From: an uncultured beta proteobacterium
GTDB lineage: Bacteria > Pseudomonadota > Gammaproteobacteria > Burkholderiales > Burkholderiaceae_E
Length of the DNA stretch: 64,000 nucleotides
Assembly (NCBI GenBank): GCA_903934295.1
Contig: CAIZNI010000047.1
Span: 160,961 to 224,960, forward strand
Reading direction: 5' to 3'
The translations under genes were made by a program, and so were the position numbers. The notes beneath the pieces are model-generated. The model was not told the DNA's origin. It made no database searches and worked only from the letters and a program-made list of their open reading frames with translations. Numbering within the stretch: position 1 is the stretch's first letter; every line of letters starts with the position of its first letter. Shown in pieces: positions 51,319 through 63,250 of this stretch.

Positions 51319-53394
51319 TCAGCGCTTGATCAGTGGCACGAACCACCACAGCAGGGCCGCCACGCCGACGATCATCGCGATCGCGTAGTGGTAGATGAAG
51401 CCCGACTGGACGAGGCGCACCAGCGAGGCGATCCAGCCGGTGAGCCGGGCCGAGCCATTGACCAGCAGACCGTCGATCAGCATCTGGTCGCCGGCCTTCC
51501 ACAGGCCGGTGCCCAGCATCCGCGAGCCGCCGGCAAAGACGATCTCGTTGAGCCGGTCGAGGTAGTACTTGTTCTCGAGCAGGCGGTTGATGCCGCCGGT
51601 GGCCTGGCGAATCGCTGCCGGCAGCGCCGGGTTGATCAGGTAGCAGTAGTAGGCGAATGCCACGCCGGCGACCGCGAGCCAGAACGGCAGGGTCGAGAGC
51701 GCATGGGTGCCCATCGCCGCCCAGCCGTGGAAGTGCGCCGCCAGATCGGCCATCGCCGGGTGACGCTCGGCCACGGTGATCACGCCCTTGAAGTAATCGC
51801 CGAACAGCATCGGCTCGATCGCGACCAGACCGATCAGCACCGACGGGATCGCCAGCAGCACCAGCGGCAGGGTGATGACCGCGCGCGACTCGTGCGGCTT
51901 GTCGTTCGGGCCCAGGCCGTGGTGATGCGCGTCGTGGGCATCCGCGTGGGCGTCGGCATGAGCGTCTGCATGCGCATCATGGGCATGCGCCTCGCCATGA
52001 CCGTGGGCCGCAGCCGCCTGCCCCTGCCCCGCCGCCATCCAGCGTTCCTTGCCGTGGAAGACCAGGAAGTACATGCGGAACGAATAGAAGGCAGTGACGA
52101 ACACGCCGGCGACCACCGCGAAATAGGCGAAGCCCGCGCCCGGCACATTGGCGACCTTGACCGCCTCGATGATCGAGTCCTTGGAGTAGAAGCCCGAAAA
52201 GAACGGCGTGCCGATCAGCGCGAGCGATCCCAGCAGCGAGGTGATCCAGGTGATGGGCATGTACTTGCGCAGCCCGCCCATGTTGCGGATGTCCTGGTCA
52301 TGGTGCATGCCGATGATGACCGAGCCGGCCGCCAGGAACAGCAGCGCCTTGAAGAACGCGTGGGTCATCAGGTGGAAGATCGCCACCGAGTAGGCCGACG
52401 CGCCCAGTGCCACCGTCATGTAGCCCAGCTGCGAGAGCGTGGAGTAGGCCACCACCCGCTTGATGTCGTTCTGGATGATGCCCAGGAAGCCCATGAACAG
52501 CGCGGTGATCGCGCCGATCACGATCACGAAGCCCAGCGCGGTGTCCGACAGCTCGAACAGCGGCGACATGCGCGCGACCATGAAGATGCCGGCGGTGACC
52601 ATGGTGGCGGCGTGGATCAGCGCCGAGATCGGGGTCGGGCCTTCCATCGAGTCGGGCAGCCACACATGCAGCGGGAACTGCGCCGACTTGCCCATCGCCC
52701 CGATGAACAGACAGATGCAGGTCACGCTCATCAGCGACCAGTCGAGACCCGGGAACAGCTGGATGCTCTTGTCCGCGAGACCGGGCGCCGCCTTGAAGGC
52801 GGTGGCGTAGTCCATCGTGCCGAAATAGGCCAGCACCAGGCCGATGCCCAGCAAGAAGCCGAAGTCGCCGACCCGGTTGACCAGGAAGGCTTTCATGTTC
52901 GCGTAGATGGCGGTGGGCCGCGTGTACCAGAAGCCGATCAGCAGGTACGACACCAGTCCGACCGCTTCCCAGCCGAAGAACAGCTGCAGGAAGTTGTTGG
53001 ACATCACCAGCATCATCATCGAGAAGGTGAACAGCGAGATGTAGGCGAAGAAGCGCTGGTAGCCGTCGTCCTCCTCCATGTAGCCGATGGTGTAGATGTG
53101 CACCATCAGCGACACGGAGGTCACCACGCACATCATGGTCGCGGTCAGGGCATCGACCAGGAAGCCGACCTCCAGACGCAGGTCGCCGATCACCGACCAC
53201 GCATAGAGCGTGCCGTTGAAGGTATTGCCGGCCTGCACATCCTGAAAGGTGAGGATGGACGCCACCAGCGACACCGCCACACCCAGGATGGTGACCCGGT
53301 GGGCACCCGCGCGACCGATGTACCGGCCGAACAGGCCGGCCACGATCGCACCGAACAGCGGCGCGAACGCCGCAAGCAAATAGGCCGTCTTCAT
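51319..53394 (-). CDS. nuoL: NADH-quinone oxidoreductase subunit L
   Basis: 691-residue distal proton-pumping subunit with the long lateral helix at its C-terminus. 'FFGWEAVGLVSYLLIGFWY', 'KSAQFPLHVWLPDSMEGPTP' and 'KRVVAYSTLSQLGYMTVALG' are intact. Residues about 460-492 form a loop very rich in His, Ala and Asp (AHAD repeats), encoded by short tandem repeats near 51919-52009. Confidence 0.97.
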   Translation of the reverse strand: MKTAYLLAAFAPLFGAIVAGLFGRYIGRAGAHRVTILGVAVSLVASILTFQDVQAGNTFNGTLYAWSVIGDLRLEVGFLVDALTATMMCVVTSVSLMVHIYTIGYMEEDDGYQRFFAYISLFTFSMMMLVMSNNFLQLFFGWEAVGLVSYLLIGFWYTRPTAIYANMKAFLVNRVGDFGFLLGIGLVLAYFGTMDYATAFKAAPGLADKSIQLFPGLDWSLMSVTCICLFIGAMGKSAQFPLHVWLPDSMEGPTPISALIHAATMVTAGIFMVARMSPLFELSDTALGFVIVIGAITALFMGFLGIIQNDIKRVVAYSTLSQLGYMTVALGASAYSVAIFHLMTHAFFKALLFLAAGSVIIGMHHDQDIRNMGGLRKYMPITWITSLLGSLALIGTPFFSGFYSKDSIIEAVKVANVPGAGFAYFAVVAGVFVTAFYSFRMYFLVFHGKERWMAAGQGQAAAAHGHGEAHAHDAHADAHADAHADAHDAHHHGLGPNDKPHESRAVITLPLVLLAIPSVLIGLVAIEPMLFGDYFKGVITVAERHPAMADLAAHFHGWAAMGTHALSTLPFWLAVAGVAFAYYCYLINPALPAAIRQATGGINRLLENKYYLDRLNEIVFAGGSRMLGTGLWKAGDQMLIDGLLVNGSARLTGWIASLVRLVQSGFIYHYAIAMIVGVAALLWWFVPLIKR
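51919..52009. repeat. Short repeats encoding a His/Asp/Ala-rich NuoL loop
   Basis: Imperfect 12-base units of the GCGTCNGCATGN type give AHAD-AHAD-AHAD runs containing more than a dozen His residues. In frame, probably expanded by slippage; could bind metal. Confidence 0.75.
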
Positions 53395-53403
53395 GCGCCT
53401 TCC

Positions 53404-53712
53404 CTATCCCTTGAGCTCGTCGAGGTCCTCGACGTTGATCGTCTCGAGGTTTCGGAAGAGCACCACGAGGATCGCCAGGCCGATCGCCGACTCGGCGGCG
53501 GCCACGGTGAGGATGAAGAAAACGAAGATCTGCCCGGCCGCATCACCCAGAAAATGCGAAAAGGCCACGAAATTGAGGTTCACCGCCAGCAGCATCAGTT
53601 CGATGGCCATCAGGATGATGATGACGTTTCGACGGTTCAGGAAGATGCCGATGACGCTGATCGCGAACAGGATCGCGCCCAGCACCAGGTAGTGGGCAAG
53701 CGTGAGGCTCAT
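53404..53712 (-). CDS. nuoK: NADH-quinone oxidoreductase subunit K
   Basis: 102 residues, three helices. The conserved Glu residues in '[15 protein letters not shown]' and '[13 protein letters not shown]' belong to the membrane charge chain of complex I. Its start overlaps the nuoJ stop by one base. Confidence 0.97.
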   Translation of the reverse strand: MSLTLAHYLVLGAILFAISVIGIFLNRRNVIIILMAIELMLLAVNLNFVAFSHFLGDAAGQIFVFFILTVAAAESAIGLAILVVLFRNLETINVEDLDELKG

Positions 53713-54320
53713 CAGGCGGAGTCCTTGGGCTGGGCCGGCATCTTGACCAGGCGGACCCGATCGGCGGCGCGCACCCGGACCGCTGCCGAGGCGTCGTTGG
53801 TGCGGCTGTCCTTGCGGCGGCGCAGCGTGAGCGCGATGGCCGCCACGATCGCCACCAGCAGCACCACTGCGGCGATCTCGAACGGATAGACGTATTCGGT
53901 GTAGAGCAGTGTGCCCAGCACCTTGGTGTTGCTGTAGCCGGCGGGCATGGGCGGCGCATCGACATCGCGCACCCCCGAGAACACATGCATCAGCACCGCC
54001 GCCAGTTCGAGCACCACCACCACGCCCACGAACAGCGCCACCGGCAGATTGCGCCAGAAGCCCTGCCGGATCTGGTCAAGGTTGATGTCGAGCATCATCA
54101 CCACGAACAGGAACAGCACCATCACCGCGCCGACATAGACCAGCACCAGGGTGATGGCGAGGAACTCGGCCTTGAGCAGCATCCAGATGGCCGCCGCGGT
54201 GCAGAAGGTGAGCACCAGGAACAGCGCGGCGTGCACCGGGTTGCGGGCGGTCACCACACGCAGGGCGGACACCACCGTGATGGTGGCGAACAGGTAGAAG
54301 AGGAAAGTCTTGGGGTCCAT
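53712..54320 (-). CDS. nuoJ: NADH-quinone oxidoreductase subunit J
   Basis: 202 residues with five helices; '[41 protein letters not shown]'-type helices are shown by '[18 protein letters not shown]', the conserved helix-3 region. The hydrophilic C-terminus (Arg/Lys/Asp-rich) is longer than in E. coli. Spaced 33 bases after nuoI. Confidence 0.96.
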   Translation of the reverse strand: MDPKTFLFYLFATITVVSALRVVTARNPVHAALFLVLTFCTAAAIWMLLKAEFLAITLVLVYVGAVMVLFLFVVMMLDINLDQIRQGFWRNLPVALFVGVVVVLELAAVLMHVFSGVRDVDAPPMPAGYSNTKVLGTLLYTEYVYPFEIAAVVLLVAIVAAIALTLRRRKDSRTNDASAAVRVRAADRVRLVKMPAQPKDSA

Positions 54321-54353
54321 GATCGATCCGGGTGAGGAGTTCGCGCCGCAGGT

Positions 54354-54842
54354 TCAGCGGAACCGGGCGTCGGCCTCCCGGGCTTTGGCGATGTCGCCTT
54401 CGTAACGGTCACCCACGGCCAGCAGCATTTCCTTGGTGAAGTACAGGTCGCCGCGCTTTTCGCCGTGGTACTCGTGAATGTGCGTCTCGACGATCGAGTC
54501 GACCGGGCAGGACTCCTCGCAGAAGCCGCAGAAGATGCACTTGGTGAGGTCGATGTCGTAGCGGGTGGTGCGCCGGCTGCCGTCGTCACGCACTTCCGAT
54601 TCGATGGTGATGGCCATCGCCGGGCACACCGCTTCGCACAGCTTGCAGGCGATGCAGCGCTCTTCGCCGTTCGGATAGCGGCGCAGCGCATGCAGGCCGC
54701 GGAAGCGCGGCGACATCGGGGTCTTTTCCTCGGGGTACTGCAGCGTGATCTTGCGCGCGAAGAAATACTTTCCCGTCAGGCGCATGCCCTTCAGGAGCTC
54801 GGTGAGCATGAAGCTGGAGAGGAAATCCTTGACTGCTTGCAT
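54354..54842 (-). CDS. nuoI: NADH-quinone oxidoreductase subunit I
   Basis: 162 residues. Two ferredoxin-type [4Fe-4S] motifs, '[12 protein letters not shown]' and '[12 protein letters not shown]', hold clusters N6a and N6b on the electron path to N2. An amphipathic N-terminal helix anchors it to the membrane arm. Confidence 0.97.
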   Translation of the reverse strand: MQAVKDFLSSFMLTELLKGMRLTGKYFFARKITLQYPEEKTPMSPRFRGLHALRRYPNGEERCIACKLCEAVCPAMAITIESEVRDDGSRRTTRYDIDLTKCIFCGFCEESCPVDSIVETHIHEYHGEKRGDLYFTKEMLLAVGDRYEGDIAKAREADARFR

Positions 54843-54876
54843 GGGGTTGCCTGTTCGGTGGGCGCGGGCGGCCGCG

Positions 54877-55950
54877 CTACTTCCAGATATTCCAGGGGGT
54901 CTGCATCCAGATGGCGATCACCACCAGCCAGACCAGCGTCACCGGAATGAAGATCTTCCAGCCCAGACGCATGATCTGGTCATAGCGGTAACGGGGAAAC
55001 GACGCCCGGAACCAGATGAACATCGAGACCATGACGAAGGTCTTCAGCCCGAGCCAGATCCAGCCGGGCAGCCAGGTGAAGGGTGCGATGTCCAGCGGCG
55101 GATACCAGCCACCCAGGAACATGATCGAGGCCAGCGCCGCGATCAGGATCATGTTGGCGTACTCGGCCAGGAAGAAGATGGCGAAACCCATGCCCGAGTA
55201 TTCGATCATGTGGCCCGCGACGATCTCGGACTCGCCCTCGACCACGTCGAAGGGATGGCGGTTGGTCTCCGCCACGCCAGAGACGAAATACACCACGAAG
55301 ATCGGCAGCAACGGCAGCCAGTTCCACGACAGGAAATTGAGCCCCATGCCGGCGAAGCTGCCCTGCCCCTGCTTGAGCACGATGTCGGTCATGTTCAGGC
55401 TGCCCGACACCATCAGCACCACCACCAGCGAGAAGCCGATCGCCAGTTCATAGGAGACCATCTGCGCCGAGGCGCGCATCGCGCCCAGGAAGGCGTACTT
55501 GGAGTTGGACGCCCAGCCCGCGATGATCACGCCGTAGACCTCGAGCGAGGTGATCGCCATCAGGAACAGCAGCCCGGCATTCACATTGGCCAGCGCCATT
55601 TCCGGGCCGAAAGGCACCACCGCCCAGGCAGCCAGCGCCGGCATGATCGTCATGACCGGCGCGATGATGTAGAGCAGCCGGTTGGCCTGGCTGGGGACGA
55701 TGATTTCCTTGAGCAGCAGCTTCAGCGCATCGGCGATCGGCTGCAGCAGCCCGAACGGCCCGACCCGGTTCGGTCCGAGCCGGATGTGCATGAAGCCGAT
55801 CATCTTGCGTTCCCACAAGGTCAGATAGGCCACGCACAGCAGCAGCGGCAGCACCACCAGCACGATCTTCACCAGATTCCAGACCACCGGCCAGGCGGCG
55901 CCCAGAAGCGCCTGACCCGAGGTGGTGATTTGCAGCAGCAGCCCGTCCAT
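54877..55950 (-). CDS. nuoH: NADH-quinone oxidoreductase subunit H
   Basis: 357-residue membrane subunit at the interface with the quinone site. '[26 protein letters not shown]' region and '[20 protein letters not shown]' (quinone-site loop with conserved Glu and Asp) are diagnostic. About nine helices. Confidence 0.97.
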   Translation of the reverse strand: MDGLLLQITTSGQALLGAAWPVVWNLVKIVLVVLPLLLCVAYLTLWERKMIGFMHIRLGPNRVGPFGLLQPIADALKLLLKEIIVPSQANRLLYIIAPVMTIMPALAAWAVVPFGPEMALANVNAGLLFLMAITSLEVYGVIIAGWASNSKYAFLGAMRASAQMVSYELAIGFSLVVVLMVSGSLNMTDIVLKQGQGSFAGMGLNFLSWNWLPLLPIFVVYFVSGVAETNRHPFDVVEGESEIVAGHMIEYSGMGFAIFFLAEYANMILIAALASIMFLGGWYPPLDIAPFTWLPGWIWLGLKTFVMVSMFIWFRASFPRYRYDQIMRLGWKIFIPVTLVWLVVIAIWMQTPWNIWK

Positions 55951-55970
55951 ATCGCTTATCTCTCCGGGTC

Positions 55971-58319
55971 TCAGGCTTTGCGGATCGACACGGTGCCGAC
56001 CATCGAGGCCAGCCCGACCGTGCTGGCATGGGCGGCAGCGAGCCAGACCACGCCGGGCGCGACGGTGGCATCGGCAGCGGCCACGACCTGGGCAGCGCCC
56101 TTGCCCTGCTCCAGACGCAGCGCGTCGCCGTCGGCCAGACCCAGACCGGCCAGCGTGTCCGGATGGACATGCGCACGCGGCGCACGGGCCTGGCGGGTGA
56201 GCTGCAGGCTGGGGGCGCGGCGCAGCACCGGATCACCGCCATACGGCATGACGTGGGCGATGCGCTCGAGCTGACCGGCCGGTGGCACGAAGGGCTGCAG
56301 GCTGCCCAGCGGGGCGGCATCGGCGCGCGCCTCGTTGGACAGGCGCGCCGCGATGTCCTGGGCCAGCAGCGGATCGCGAACCTGCTCCGAGCTGTCGGCA
56401 TCGAAGCCGGTCAGTCCGAGCAGGTTGCCCAGCACGCGGAGCACCTTCCAGGCCGGACGCGTTTCGCCCAGCGGTCGCACCACGCCATTGAAACTTTGTA
56501 CGAGCCCTTCGCAGTTGACGAAGGTGCCGGCAGTCTCGCTGAAGGGCGCGATCGGCAGCAGGCAGTCGGCGAGTTCGCGCAGTTCGGGCGAGTCGTAGCT
56601 GGTGAGCGAGACCACGGTGCGGGCGGCCGCCAGCGCGGTCGCAGCGGCCTGCGGCATGCCGTGATCGAAGGCCGGTTCATGGCCGAGCAGCACGTAGGCC
56701 GCCAGTGGCGTCTGAACCATCTGGCGGGCGTTGAGACCGCCAGCGCCAGGCACCGCGCCGGCCAGGTAGCCGCCGACGCTGTTGGGGCCTTCACCGGTGA
56801 CACCGACCCGCGCGCCGGTCACTGCGGCGATCGCGTGGGCCAGCGCCAGCAGGGCGGGGTAGCTGTCGCCCTGGACGGCGGCATTGCCCAGCCAGATCGC
56901 CGACGGCTGGCCGGCGCCGAGTGCGGCCGCGATGGCCTGCTCATTCGCATCGGGTTCGATGCTGGCAAAATCGGCGGGCACCGGCTGACCGGCCGTGCGC
57001 AGCGCGGCCACCAGCACCCCGGCCAGCGACCGGTTCCAGGCGCTGGGCGCGACGATTGCGCTGGCCGCCACCGGCATCAGCAGGTCTTCGCGAACCGAAT
57101 GAAGCACCGCGACCTTCGCCCCGCGCTTGACCGCGGCACGAACCCGCACCGCCAGCAGCGGATGGTCCTTGCGAAGGAAAGCGCCGACCAGCAGCAGCGA
57201 TTTCAGCGAGTCGACCTGGGCGACCGGCAGGCCGAGCCAGGGCACGCCGGCACCGGCGGCATCGAGCTCGAAGTTGCGCTGCCGCAGGCGAAAGTCGACG
57301 TTCTCGGAGCCCAGCCCGCGCATCACGCGACCGAGCAGGTGGAGTTCTTCCAGGGTCGACTGCGGCGAGGCCAGCGCACCGATCGAGGCGCCACCCGAAC
57401 GGGTGCGCACATCGGCCAGCGCGTGGGAAACATAGTTCAGCGCGGTCGGCCAGTCGACCGGATGCCACTGGCCGTCCTGCTTGAGCATCGGCTGGGTGAG
57501 GCGCTCAGCCGAGTTCAGGCCTTCGTAAGAGAAACGGTCGCGGTCGGAAATCCAGCACTCGTTGACGGCTTCGTTCTCGAAGGGAACGACCCGCATGACG
57601 TGGTTGCCCTTGACCTGCATGACCAGGTTCGAGCCCAGCGAATCGTGGGCGGCCACCGAGCGGCGGCGCGTCAGTTCCCAGGTGCGTGCACTGTAGCGGA
57701 ACGGCTTGCTGGTGAGCGCGCCGACCGGACAGACGTCGATCATGTTGCCCGACAGCTCGGAGTCGACCGAGCGACCGACGAAGCTCATGATCTCGGAGTG
57801 CTCGCCGCGCCCGGCCATGCCGAGTTCCATGACGCCGCCGATTTCCTGGCCGAAGCGCACGCAGCGCGTGCAATGGATGCAGCGGCTCATTTCCTCGGCC
57901 GAGACCAGCGGTCCGATCGGCTTGTGGAAGACGACCCGCTTGGGCTCGTCGTAGCGCGAGGTCGAGCCGCCGTAGCCGACCGCGAGGTCCTGCAGCTGGC
58001 ACTCGCCACCCTGGTCGCAGATCGGGCAGTCGAGCGGGTGATTGATGAGCAGGAACTCCATCACCCCCTTCTGCGCATTGATCGCGCGCTCGGACGCGGT
58101 CCACACCTTCATGCCGGCGGTGACGGGCGTGGCACAGGCCGGCAGGGGCTTGGGCGCCTTCTCGACATCGACGAGACACATCCGGCAGTTGGCCGCGATG
58201 GACAGCTTCTTGTGATAGCAGAAGTGCGGAACATAGACCCCGAGCTTGCTGGCGGCATGCATGACCATGCTGCCGGGAGCAACCTCGACCTTCTTGCCGT
58301 CGATTTCGAGTTCAACCAT
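55971..58319 (-). CDS. nuoG: NADH-quinone oxidoreductase subunit G
   Basis: 782 residues. N-terminal [2Fe-2S] ferredoxin domain ('[19 protein letters not shown]'), His/Cys-ligated cluster ('[18 protein letters not shown]'), 4Fe-4S site ('[11 protein letters not shown]'), then a molybdopterin-oxidoreductase-like domain without cofactor. The length is usual for betaproteobacteria. Carries electrons from NuoF/E to NuoI. Confidence 0.97.
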   Translation of the reverse strand: MVELEIDGKKVEVAPGSMVMHAASKLGVYVPHFCYHKKLSIAANCRMCLVDVEKAPKPLPACATPVTAGMKVWTASERAINAQKGVMEFLLINHPLDCPICDQGGECQLQDLAVGYGGSTSRYDEPKRVVFHKPIGPLVSAEEMSRCIHCTRCVRFGQEIGGVMELGMAGRGEHSEIMSFVGRSVDSELSGNMIDVCPVGALTSKPFRYSARTWELTRRRSVAAHDSLGSNLVMQVKGNHVMRVVPFENEAVNECWISDRDRFSYEGLNSAERLTQPMLKQDGQWHPVDWPTALNYVSHALADVRTRSGGASIGALASPQSTLEELHLLGRVMRGLGSENVDFRLRQRNFELDAAGAGVPWLGLPVAQVDSLKSLLLVGAFLRKDHPLLAVRVRAAVKRGAKVAVLHSVREDLLMPVAASAIVAPSAWNRSLAGVLVAALRTAGQPVPADFASIEPDANEQAIAAALGAGQPSAIWLGNAAVQGDSYPALLALAHAIAAVTGARVGVTGEGPNSVGGYLAGAVPGAGGLNARQMVQTPLAAYVLLGHEPAFDHGMPQAAATALAAARTVVSLTSYDSPELRELADCLLPIAPFSETAGTFVNCEGLVQSFNGVVRPLGETRPAWKVLRVLGNLLGLTGFDADSSEQVRDPLLAQDIAARLSNEARADAAPLGSLQPFVPPAGQLERIAHVMPYGGDPVLRRAPSLQLTRQARAPRAHVHPDTLAGLGLADGDALRLEQGKGAAQVVAAADATVAPGVVWLAAAHASTVGLASMVGTVSIRKA

Positions 58320-58361
58320 TGCGTTCGTGCGCCCGATCGATATCCGTGGTGTCAGCCCGGC

Positions 58362-59708
58362 TCAGACGTAAGCCGGGACCATGCAGGTCTTGTGCTCGAC
58401 GTGATGGGCGAATTCGTTCCAGTAGTGCTTCAGGAAAGCCCGCACCGGCATCGCCGCCGCATCGCCGAGCGCGCAGATGGTGCGCCCCTGGATGTTCTCG
58501 GCGACCTTGTTCAGCAGGTCGAGGTCTTCCATGGTCCCCTCGCCGTGCTCGATGCGGTTCACGATGCGGTAGAGCCAGCCGGTGCCCTCTCGGCACGGCG
58601 TGCACTGGCCGCAGCTTTCCTCGTAATAGAAGTAGGACAGCCGCAGCAGCGACTTCACCGCGCAGCGCGTGTCGTCCATCACGATGACCGCGCCCGAGCC
58701 GAGCATGCTGCCCGCCTTGGCGATCGAGTCGTAGTCCATGTCGGTCGCCATCATGATGTCGGCCGGCAGCACCGGCATCGACGAGCCGCCCGGGATGACC
58801 ATCTTCAGTTGACGGCCCTCGCGCACCCCGCCGGCCAGCTCGAGCAGCGTGGCGAAGGGCGTGCCCAGCGGGACCTCGTAGTTGCCCGGACGGCGCACAT
58901 CGCCCGACACCGAAAAGATCTTGGTGCCGCCGTTGTTGGGACGGCCGCAGGCCAGGTACTGGGGTCCGCCGTTGCGGATGATCCAGGGCACCGCCGCGAA
59001 GGTCTCGGTGTTGTTGATGGTGGTGGGCTTGCCGTACAGCCCGAAGCTCGCCGGGAACGGCGGCTTGAAGCGCGGCTGACCCTTCTTGCCCTCGAGCGAC
59101 TCGAGCAGCGCGGTCTCTTCGCCGCAGATGTAGGCGCCGTAACCGTGGAAGGCATGGAGCTGGAAGGAGAACTCCGAGCCCAGGATGTTGGCGCCCAGAT
59201 AGCCCGCCGCACGCGCCTCGTCGAGCGCTTCCTCGAAACGCTCGTAGGCCTCGAAGATTTCGCCGTGGATGTAGTTGTAGCCCACGCTGATGCCCATCGC
59301 ATAGGCCGCGATGATCATGCCCTCGATGATGATGTGCGGGTTGTAGCGGGTGATGTCGCGGTCCTTGAAGGTGCCGGGCTCGCCTTCATCGGAATTGCAC
59401 ACCAGATACTTCTGGCCGGGGAACTGACGCGGCATGAAGCTCCACTTCAGACCGGTCGGAAAGCCCGCGCCGCCACGACCGCGCAGCGACGACGCCTTGA
59501 GCTCGGCGATCACCGCCTCGGGCGTGATCTTCTCGTCGATGATGCGCCGGATCGCCTTGTAGCCATCGCGCGACTCGTAGTCGGCCAGGCGCCAGGTGTC
59601 GGGCGAATTCAGCCCGGCCAGGATCTGCGGGGTGATGTGGCGGCCGTGAAAGCAGGTCTCCATCACCGGCACATCGGCCAGGTCCGCGCGAAAGTCGTGG
59701 GCTCCCAT
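58362..59708 (-). CDS. nuoF: NADH-quinone oxidoreductase subunit F
   Basis: 448 residues. NADH-binding '[15 protein letters not shown]', FMN-binding '[15 protein letters not shown]' and the N3 cluster ligands '[12 protein letters not shown]' are complete. Oxidises NADH and passes electrons via FMN. ATG 59708 gives the normal N-terminus ('[13 protein letters not shown]' follows); the frame is open upstream into nuoE. Overlap is avoided by 11 bases. Confidence 0.97.
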   Translation of the reverse strand: MGAHDFRADLADVPVMETCFHGRHITPQILAGLNSPDTWRLADYESRDGYKAIRRIIDEKITPEAVIAELKASSLRGRGGAGFPTGLKWSFMPRQFPGQKYLVCNSDEGEPGTFKDRDITRYNPHIIIEGMIIAAYAMGISVGYNYIHGEIFEAYERFEEALDEARAAGYLGANILGSEFSFQLHAFHGYGAYICGEETALLESLEGKKGQPRFKPPFPASFGLYGKPTTINNTETFAAVPWIIRNGGPQYLACGRPNNGGTKIFSVSGDVRRPGNYEVPLGTPFATLLELAGGVREGRQLKMVIPGGSSMPVLPADIMMATDMDYDSIAKAGSMLGSGAVIVMDDTRCAVKSLLRLSYFYYEESCGQCTPCREGTGWLYRIVNRIEHGEGTMEDLDLLNKVAENIQGRTICALGDAAAMPVRAFLKHYWNEFAHHVEHKTCMVPAYV

Positions 59709-59719
59709 GTCGTGTTGCC

Positions 59720-60229
59720 TCAGGCCTTGCTCTTGAGTTCGATGAGGAGCGCGTCGATCCGGTCGGCGCTCATGAAACTGCACATGCGCTGGTTGTTCAC
59801 CAGCAGCACCGGCGCATCGCCGCACGCACCCTGACACTCGCTTTCCTTCAGGGTGAACAGGCCGTCGGCGGTGGTCTCGTTGTAGTCGATGCCCAACTGG
59901 CTCTTCAGGTATTCCCCGGCCTTGGCGCCATCGCGCAAGGCGCAGGGCAGACAGGTGCAGATCGACAGCTTGAAGCGGCCGACCGGCCGGGTGTCGTACA
60001 TGTTGTAGAAGGTGGCGACCTCGTGGACGGCGATCGCGGGCATGCCCAGCAACCGGGCCACTTCCTCGATGACCTCGGCAGAGACCCAGCCCACTTCCTT
60101 CTGGGCAATGGCCAACGCGGCCATCACCGCCGACTGCTTCTGGTCGGCGGGGTACTTGGCAATCTCGCGATCGATGCGGACATACGACGCATCGGAGAGC
60201 AGCTTCGCGGTGGGGGGGACGGCACTCAT
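59720..60229 (-). CDS. nuoE: NADH-quinone oxidoreductase subunit E
   Basis: 169-residue thioredoxin-fold [2Fe-2S] protein. Ligand cysteines lie in '[12 protein letters not shown]' and '[16 protein letters not shown]'. '[21 protein letters not shown]' is the typical helical N-terminus. Confidence 0.97.
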   Translation of the reverse strand: MSAVPPTAKLLSDASYVRIDREIAKYPADQKQSAVMAALAIAQKEVGWVSAEVIEEVARLLGMPAIAVHEVATFYNMYDTRPVGRFKLSICTCLPCALRDGAKAGEYLKSQLGIDYNETTADGLFTLKESECQGACGDAPVLLVNNQRMCSFMSADRIDALLIELKSKA

Positions 60230-60249
60230 CTTGGGTTCCAGCGCGGGGG

Positions 60250-61503
60250 TTAGCGGTCGATCTCGCCGAACACGATGTCCTGGGTGCCGATGATCGTGAC
60301 CACGTCAGCGATCATGTGGCCGCGCGACATTTCATCGAGGCCCTGGAGGTGGGCATAGCCGGGCGCCCGGATCTTGAGCCGATAAGGCTTGTTGGCGCCG
60401 TCGGACACCAGGTAGATGCCGAACTCACCCTTCGGATGCTCGATGCCGGCGTAGCACTCACCGGCCGGCACGTGAAAGCCCTCGGTGAACAGCTTGAAGT
60501 GGTGGATCAGGTCTTCCATGTTCGACTTCATGCCGACCCGCGCGGGCGGCGCCACCTTGTGGTTGTCGGACATGACCGGACCCGGATGGTTGCGCAGCCA
60601 CTCGACGCACTGGCGCACGATGTGGTTGCTCTGGCGCATCTCGGCGACCCGGACCAGGTAGCGGTCGTAGCAGTCGCCGTTGGTGCCCACCGGAATGTCG
60701 AAGTCGAGCAGGTCGTAAACCTCGTAGGGCTGCGTCTTGCGCAGGTCCCAGGCGATGCCCGAGCCGCGCAGCATCGGGCCGGTGAAGCCCAGGGCCTTGG
60801 CCCGCTCGGGCGTGACCACCCCGATGCCCACCAGCCGCTGCTTCCAGATGCGGTTGTCGGTCAGCAGGGTCTCGTACTCATCGACACAACCCGGAAACCG
60901 GCCGGTGAAGGCCTCGATGAAATCGAGCATCGACCCTTCGCGGTCGCGGTTGTAGTCGCGCAGCGCCGCCTCGCCCCGCAGGCGGGTCTCGCGCAGGCGC
61001 GGCATCTGGTCCGGCAGGTCGCGATAGACGCCGCCCGGACGGTAGTAGGCGGCATGCATGCGCGCGCCCGACACCGCCTCGTAGCAATCCATCAGGTCTT
61101 CGCGCTCGCGAAACGCGTAGAGGAAGACCGCCATCGCACCAACGTCCAGGCCGTGGGCGCCGATCCAGAGCAGGTGATTCAGGATGCGGGTGATCTCGTC
61201 GAACATCACCCGGATGTACTGCGCCCGCAAGGGCACCTCGACGCCGAGCACCTTCTCGATCGCCATCACATAGGCGTGCTCGTTGCACTTCATCGACACA
61301 TAGTCCAGGCGATCCATGTACGGAACGCTCTGGAGATAGGTGCGGGTCTCGGCCAGCTTCTCGGTGCCCCGGTGCAGCAGGCCGATGTGCGGGTCGGCGC
61401 GCTGGACGACCTCGCCGTCGAGCTCGAGCACCAGCCGCAACACGCCGTGGGCCGCCGGATGCTGCGGCCCGAAGTTGATGGTGTAGTTCTTGATTTCTGC
61501 CAT
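60250..61503 (-). CDS. nuoD: NADH-quinone oxidoreductase subunit D
   Basis: 417 residues, 49-kDa subunit type related to NiFe-hydrogenase large chains. '[22 protein letters not shown]' holds the quinone-binding His region, followed by '[15 protein letters not shown]'. Stand-alone (not fused to NuoC). Forms the quinone pocket with NuoB and NuoH. Confidence 0.98.
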   Translation of the reverse strand: MAEIKNYTINFGPQHPAAHGVLRLVLELDGEVVQRADPHIGLLHRGTEKLAETRTYLQSVPYMDRLDYVSMKCNEHAYVMAIEKVLGVEVPLRAQYIRVMFDEITRILNHLLWIGAHGLDVGAMAVFLYAFREREDLMDCYEAVSGARMHAAYYRPGGVYRDLPDQMPRLRETRLRGEAALRDYNRDREGSMLDFIEAFTGRFPGCVDEYETLLTDNRIWKQRLVGIGVVTPERAKALGFTGPMLRGSGIAWDLRKTQPYEVYDLLDFDIPVGTNGDCYDRYLVRVAEMRQSNHIVRQCVEWLRNHPGPVMSDNHKVAPPARVGMKSNMEDLIHHFKLFTEGFHVPAGECYAGIEHPKGEFGIYLVSDGANKPYRLKIRAPGYAHLQGLDEMSRGHMIADVVTIIGTQDIVFGEIDR

Positions 61504-61523
61504 GGTGTCTGGTGGTCAGCCGG

Positions 61524-62120
61524 TCAGCGCCCGGTGCCGTAGCCTTCCTCGCGAATCACCCGCGGCACGTTCTCGCGCGGCTCGATGGATACCGGCTGAT
61601 AGACCACCCGCTTCTGCTCGGGGTCGTATCGCATCTCGACGTAGCCGGAAATCGGAAAGTCCTTGCGGAACGGATGGCCGATGAAGCCATAGTCGGTCAG
61701 GATGCGGCGCAGGTCGGTGTGGCCCTCGTAGACCAGCCCGTAGAGATCAAACGCCTCGCGCTCGTACCAGCCGGCGGCGGGCCAGATCTCGGTGAGCGTG
61801 GGCAGCACCGGAAAGTCGTCATCGGCACAGAAGGAGCGAACCCGGACCCGCTGATTGTGGGTCACCGACAGCAGGTGGATGACCGACGCGAAACGCGGGC
61901 CCTGGTAGGTGCCTTCGCCGTGATCGCGATAGTCCATGCCGCACAGATCGATCAGGGTGTCGAAGCCCAGACCCGGCACGTCGCGCAGCTGTTCGGCCGC
62001 CGCGAGCAGGTCGGCCGGCGCGATCTCGACGGTGAGCTCACCCAGCCGCTCGGTGATCTGGCGGGCGCGCTCGCCGAGGGCCGCCTCCAGGGTGGTACGC
62101 AGGGTTTCGAGTCGGGTCAT
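61524..62120 (-). CDS. nuoC: NADH-quinone oxidoreductase subunit C
   Basis: 198 residues, 30-kDa subunit type. The signature '[29 protein letters not shown]' is intact. The frame is open farther upstream into nuoB, but ATG 62120 fits the family and follows the nuoB stop by seven bases. Confidence 0.97.
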   Translation of the reverse strand: MTRLETLRTTLEAALGERARQITERLGELTVEIAPADLLAAAEQLRDVPGLGFDTLIDLCGMDYRDHGEGTYQGPRFASVIHLLSVTHNQRVRVRSFCADDDFPVLPTLTEIWPAAGWYEREAFDLYGLVYEGHTDLRRILTDYGFIGHPFRKDFPISGYVEMRYDPEQKRVVYQPVSIEPRENVPRVIREEGYGTGR

Positions 62121-62127
62121 GATGCGG

Positions 62128-62604
62128 TCAGCGGGCGATCGTGCTGGTGCGCTTGATCTTGTTCTGCAACTGGATGATTCCGTAGATGAGCGCTTCGGCG
62201 GTCGGCGGGCAGCCGGGCACGTACACATCAACCGGCACGATGCGGTCACAGCCGCGGACCACCGAATAGGAGTAGTGGTAGTAGCCGCCGCCATTGGCGC
62301 AGGACCCCATCGACAGCACCCAGCGCGGCTCGGGCATCTGGTCGTAGACCTTGCGCAGCGCCGGCGCCATCTTGTTGCACAGCGTGCCGGCGACGATCAT
62401 CAGATCCGACTGGCGCGGGCTGGGGCGAAACACCACGCCGAACCGGTCGAGGTCGTAACGCGCCGCACCGGCGTGCATCATTTCCACCGCACAGCAGGCC
62501 AGGCCGAAGGTCATCGGCCACAGCGAACCGGTGCGCGTCCAGTTGACCAGCTTGTCGAGCTGGGTAGTGACGAAACCTTCACCCAAAACACCTTCAATGC
62601 TCAT
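62128..62604 (-). CDS. nuoB: NADH-quinone oxidoreductase subunit B
   Basis: 158 residues carrying cluster N2, the last electron donor to quinone: '[11 protein letters not shown]' (tandem Cys), '[10 protein letters not shown]'-region Cys, '[12 protein letters not shown]' and '[10 protein letters not shown]'. ATG 62604 was chosen over an upstream in-frame ATG because the family begins 'M[AS]IEG'. Confidence 0.98.
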   Translation of the reverse strand: MSIEGVLGEGFVTTQLDKLVNWTRTGSLWPMTFGLACCAVEMMHAGAARYDLDRFGVVFRPSPRQSDLMIVAGTLCNKMAPALRKVYDQMPEPRWVLSMGSCANGGGYYHYSYSVVRGCDRIVPVDVYVPGCPPTAEALIYGIIQLQNKIKRTSTIAR

Positions 62605-62646
62605 CCGCGCCGCTCCGAGCAAAAGCCGTTCGGCGCCCGTCCGGGA

Positions 62647-63006
62647 TCATTCCCAGTCGAGCGCACCCTTCATCCACTCATAGATGAAGCCCACCACCAG
62701 AATGGCCAGAAAGATCATCATGGCCGCAAAACCGAAGAAACCGATCGCATCGAGCGAGACGGCCCACGGGAACAGAAAAGCGATTTCGAGGTCGAACAGG
62801 ATGAAGAGGATGGCCACCAGGTAATAGCGGACATCGAACTTCATCCGCGCGTCTTCGAAAGGCTCGAAGCCGCATTCGTAGGGGGACAGCTTTTCGGCAT
62901 CCGGGTGCGAAGGACCCAGCACCTTGCCGATGATCAGCGGTCCGACACCCACTGCGATGCCGACCAGGATGAACAGCAGAACCGGCAGATATTGGTCGAG
63001 GTTCAC
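62647..63006 (-). CDS. nuoA: NADH-quinone oxidoreductase subunit A
   Basis: 119 residues, three helices. '[28 protein letters not shown]' is the diagnostic loop. Translation starts at GTG 63006 (M-N-L-D-Q-Y-L). First gene of the nuo operon, 112 bases downstream of tRNA-Leu on the same strand. Confidence 0.97.
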   Translation of the reverse strand: MNLDQYLPVLLFILVGIAVGVGPLIIGKVLGPSHPDAEKLSPYECGFEPFEDARMKFDVRYYLVAILFILFDLEIAFLFPWAVSLDAIGFFGFAAMMIFLAILVVGFIYEWMKGALDWE

Positions 63007-63118
63007 GGAAAGACCTGGTCTGGGATGCGCCCGGAAGCGGCGAAGGACGCTGGCGCCCGCTGCCGGCTCTCGGACATCGGACTCGCGGCGAACGGGCCGC
63101 GCCCTGGTTGTTGATTGA

Positions 63119-63203
63119 TGGTGCCGACGGCGAGACTCGAACTCGCACAGCTTTCGCCACTACCCCCTCAAGATAGCGTGTCTACCAATTTCACCACGTC
63201 GGC
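63119..63203 (-). tRNA. tRNA-Leu(GAG)
   Basis: 85 bases with encoded CCA. Acceptor GCCGACG/CGTCGGC, anticodon arm CTATC-TTGAGGG-GGTAG presenting GAG, long variable arm, T-loop GTTCGAGTC. Lies between secG and nuoA, a standard betaproteobacterial arrangement. Confidence 0.95.
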
Positions 63204-63250
63204 ACGCGGTTACGAAGGCGCCCGAAAGCGACTCCGTCAAGCCCCCTATT

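Noticed and set aside
48309..59834. Very long plus-strand open frames opposite the nuo operon (about 1000-1270 codons)
   Set aside because: They are rich in Arg/Gln/His, lack domains and mirror nuo genes; shadow frames of high-GC DNA.
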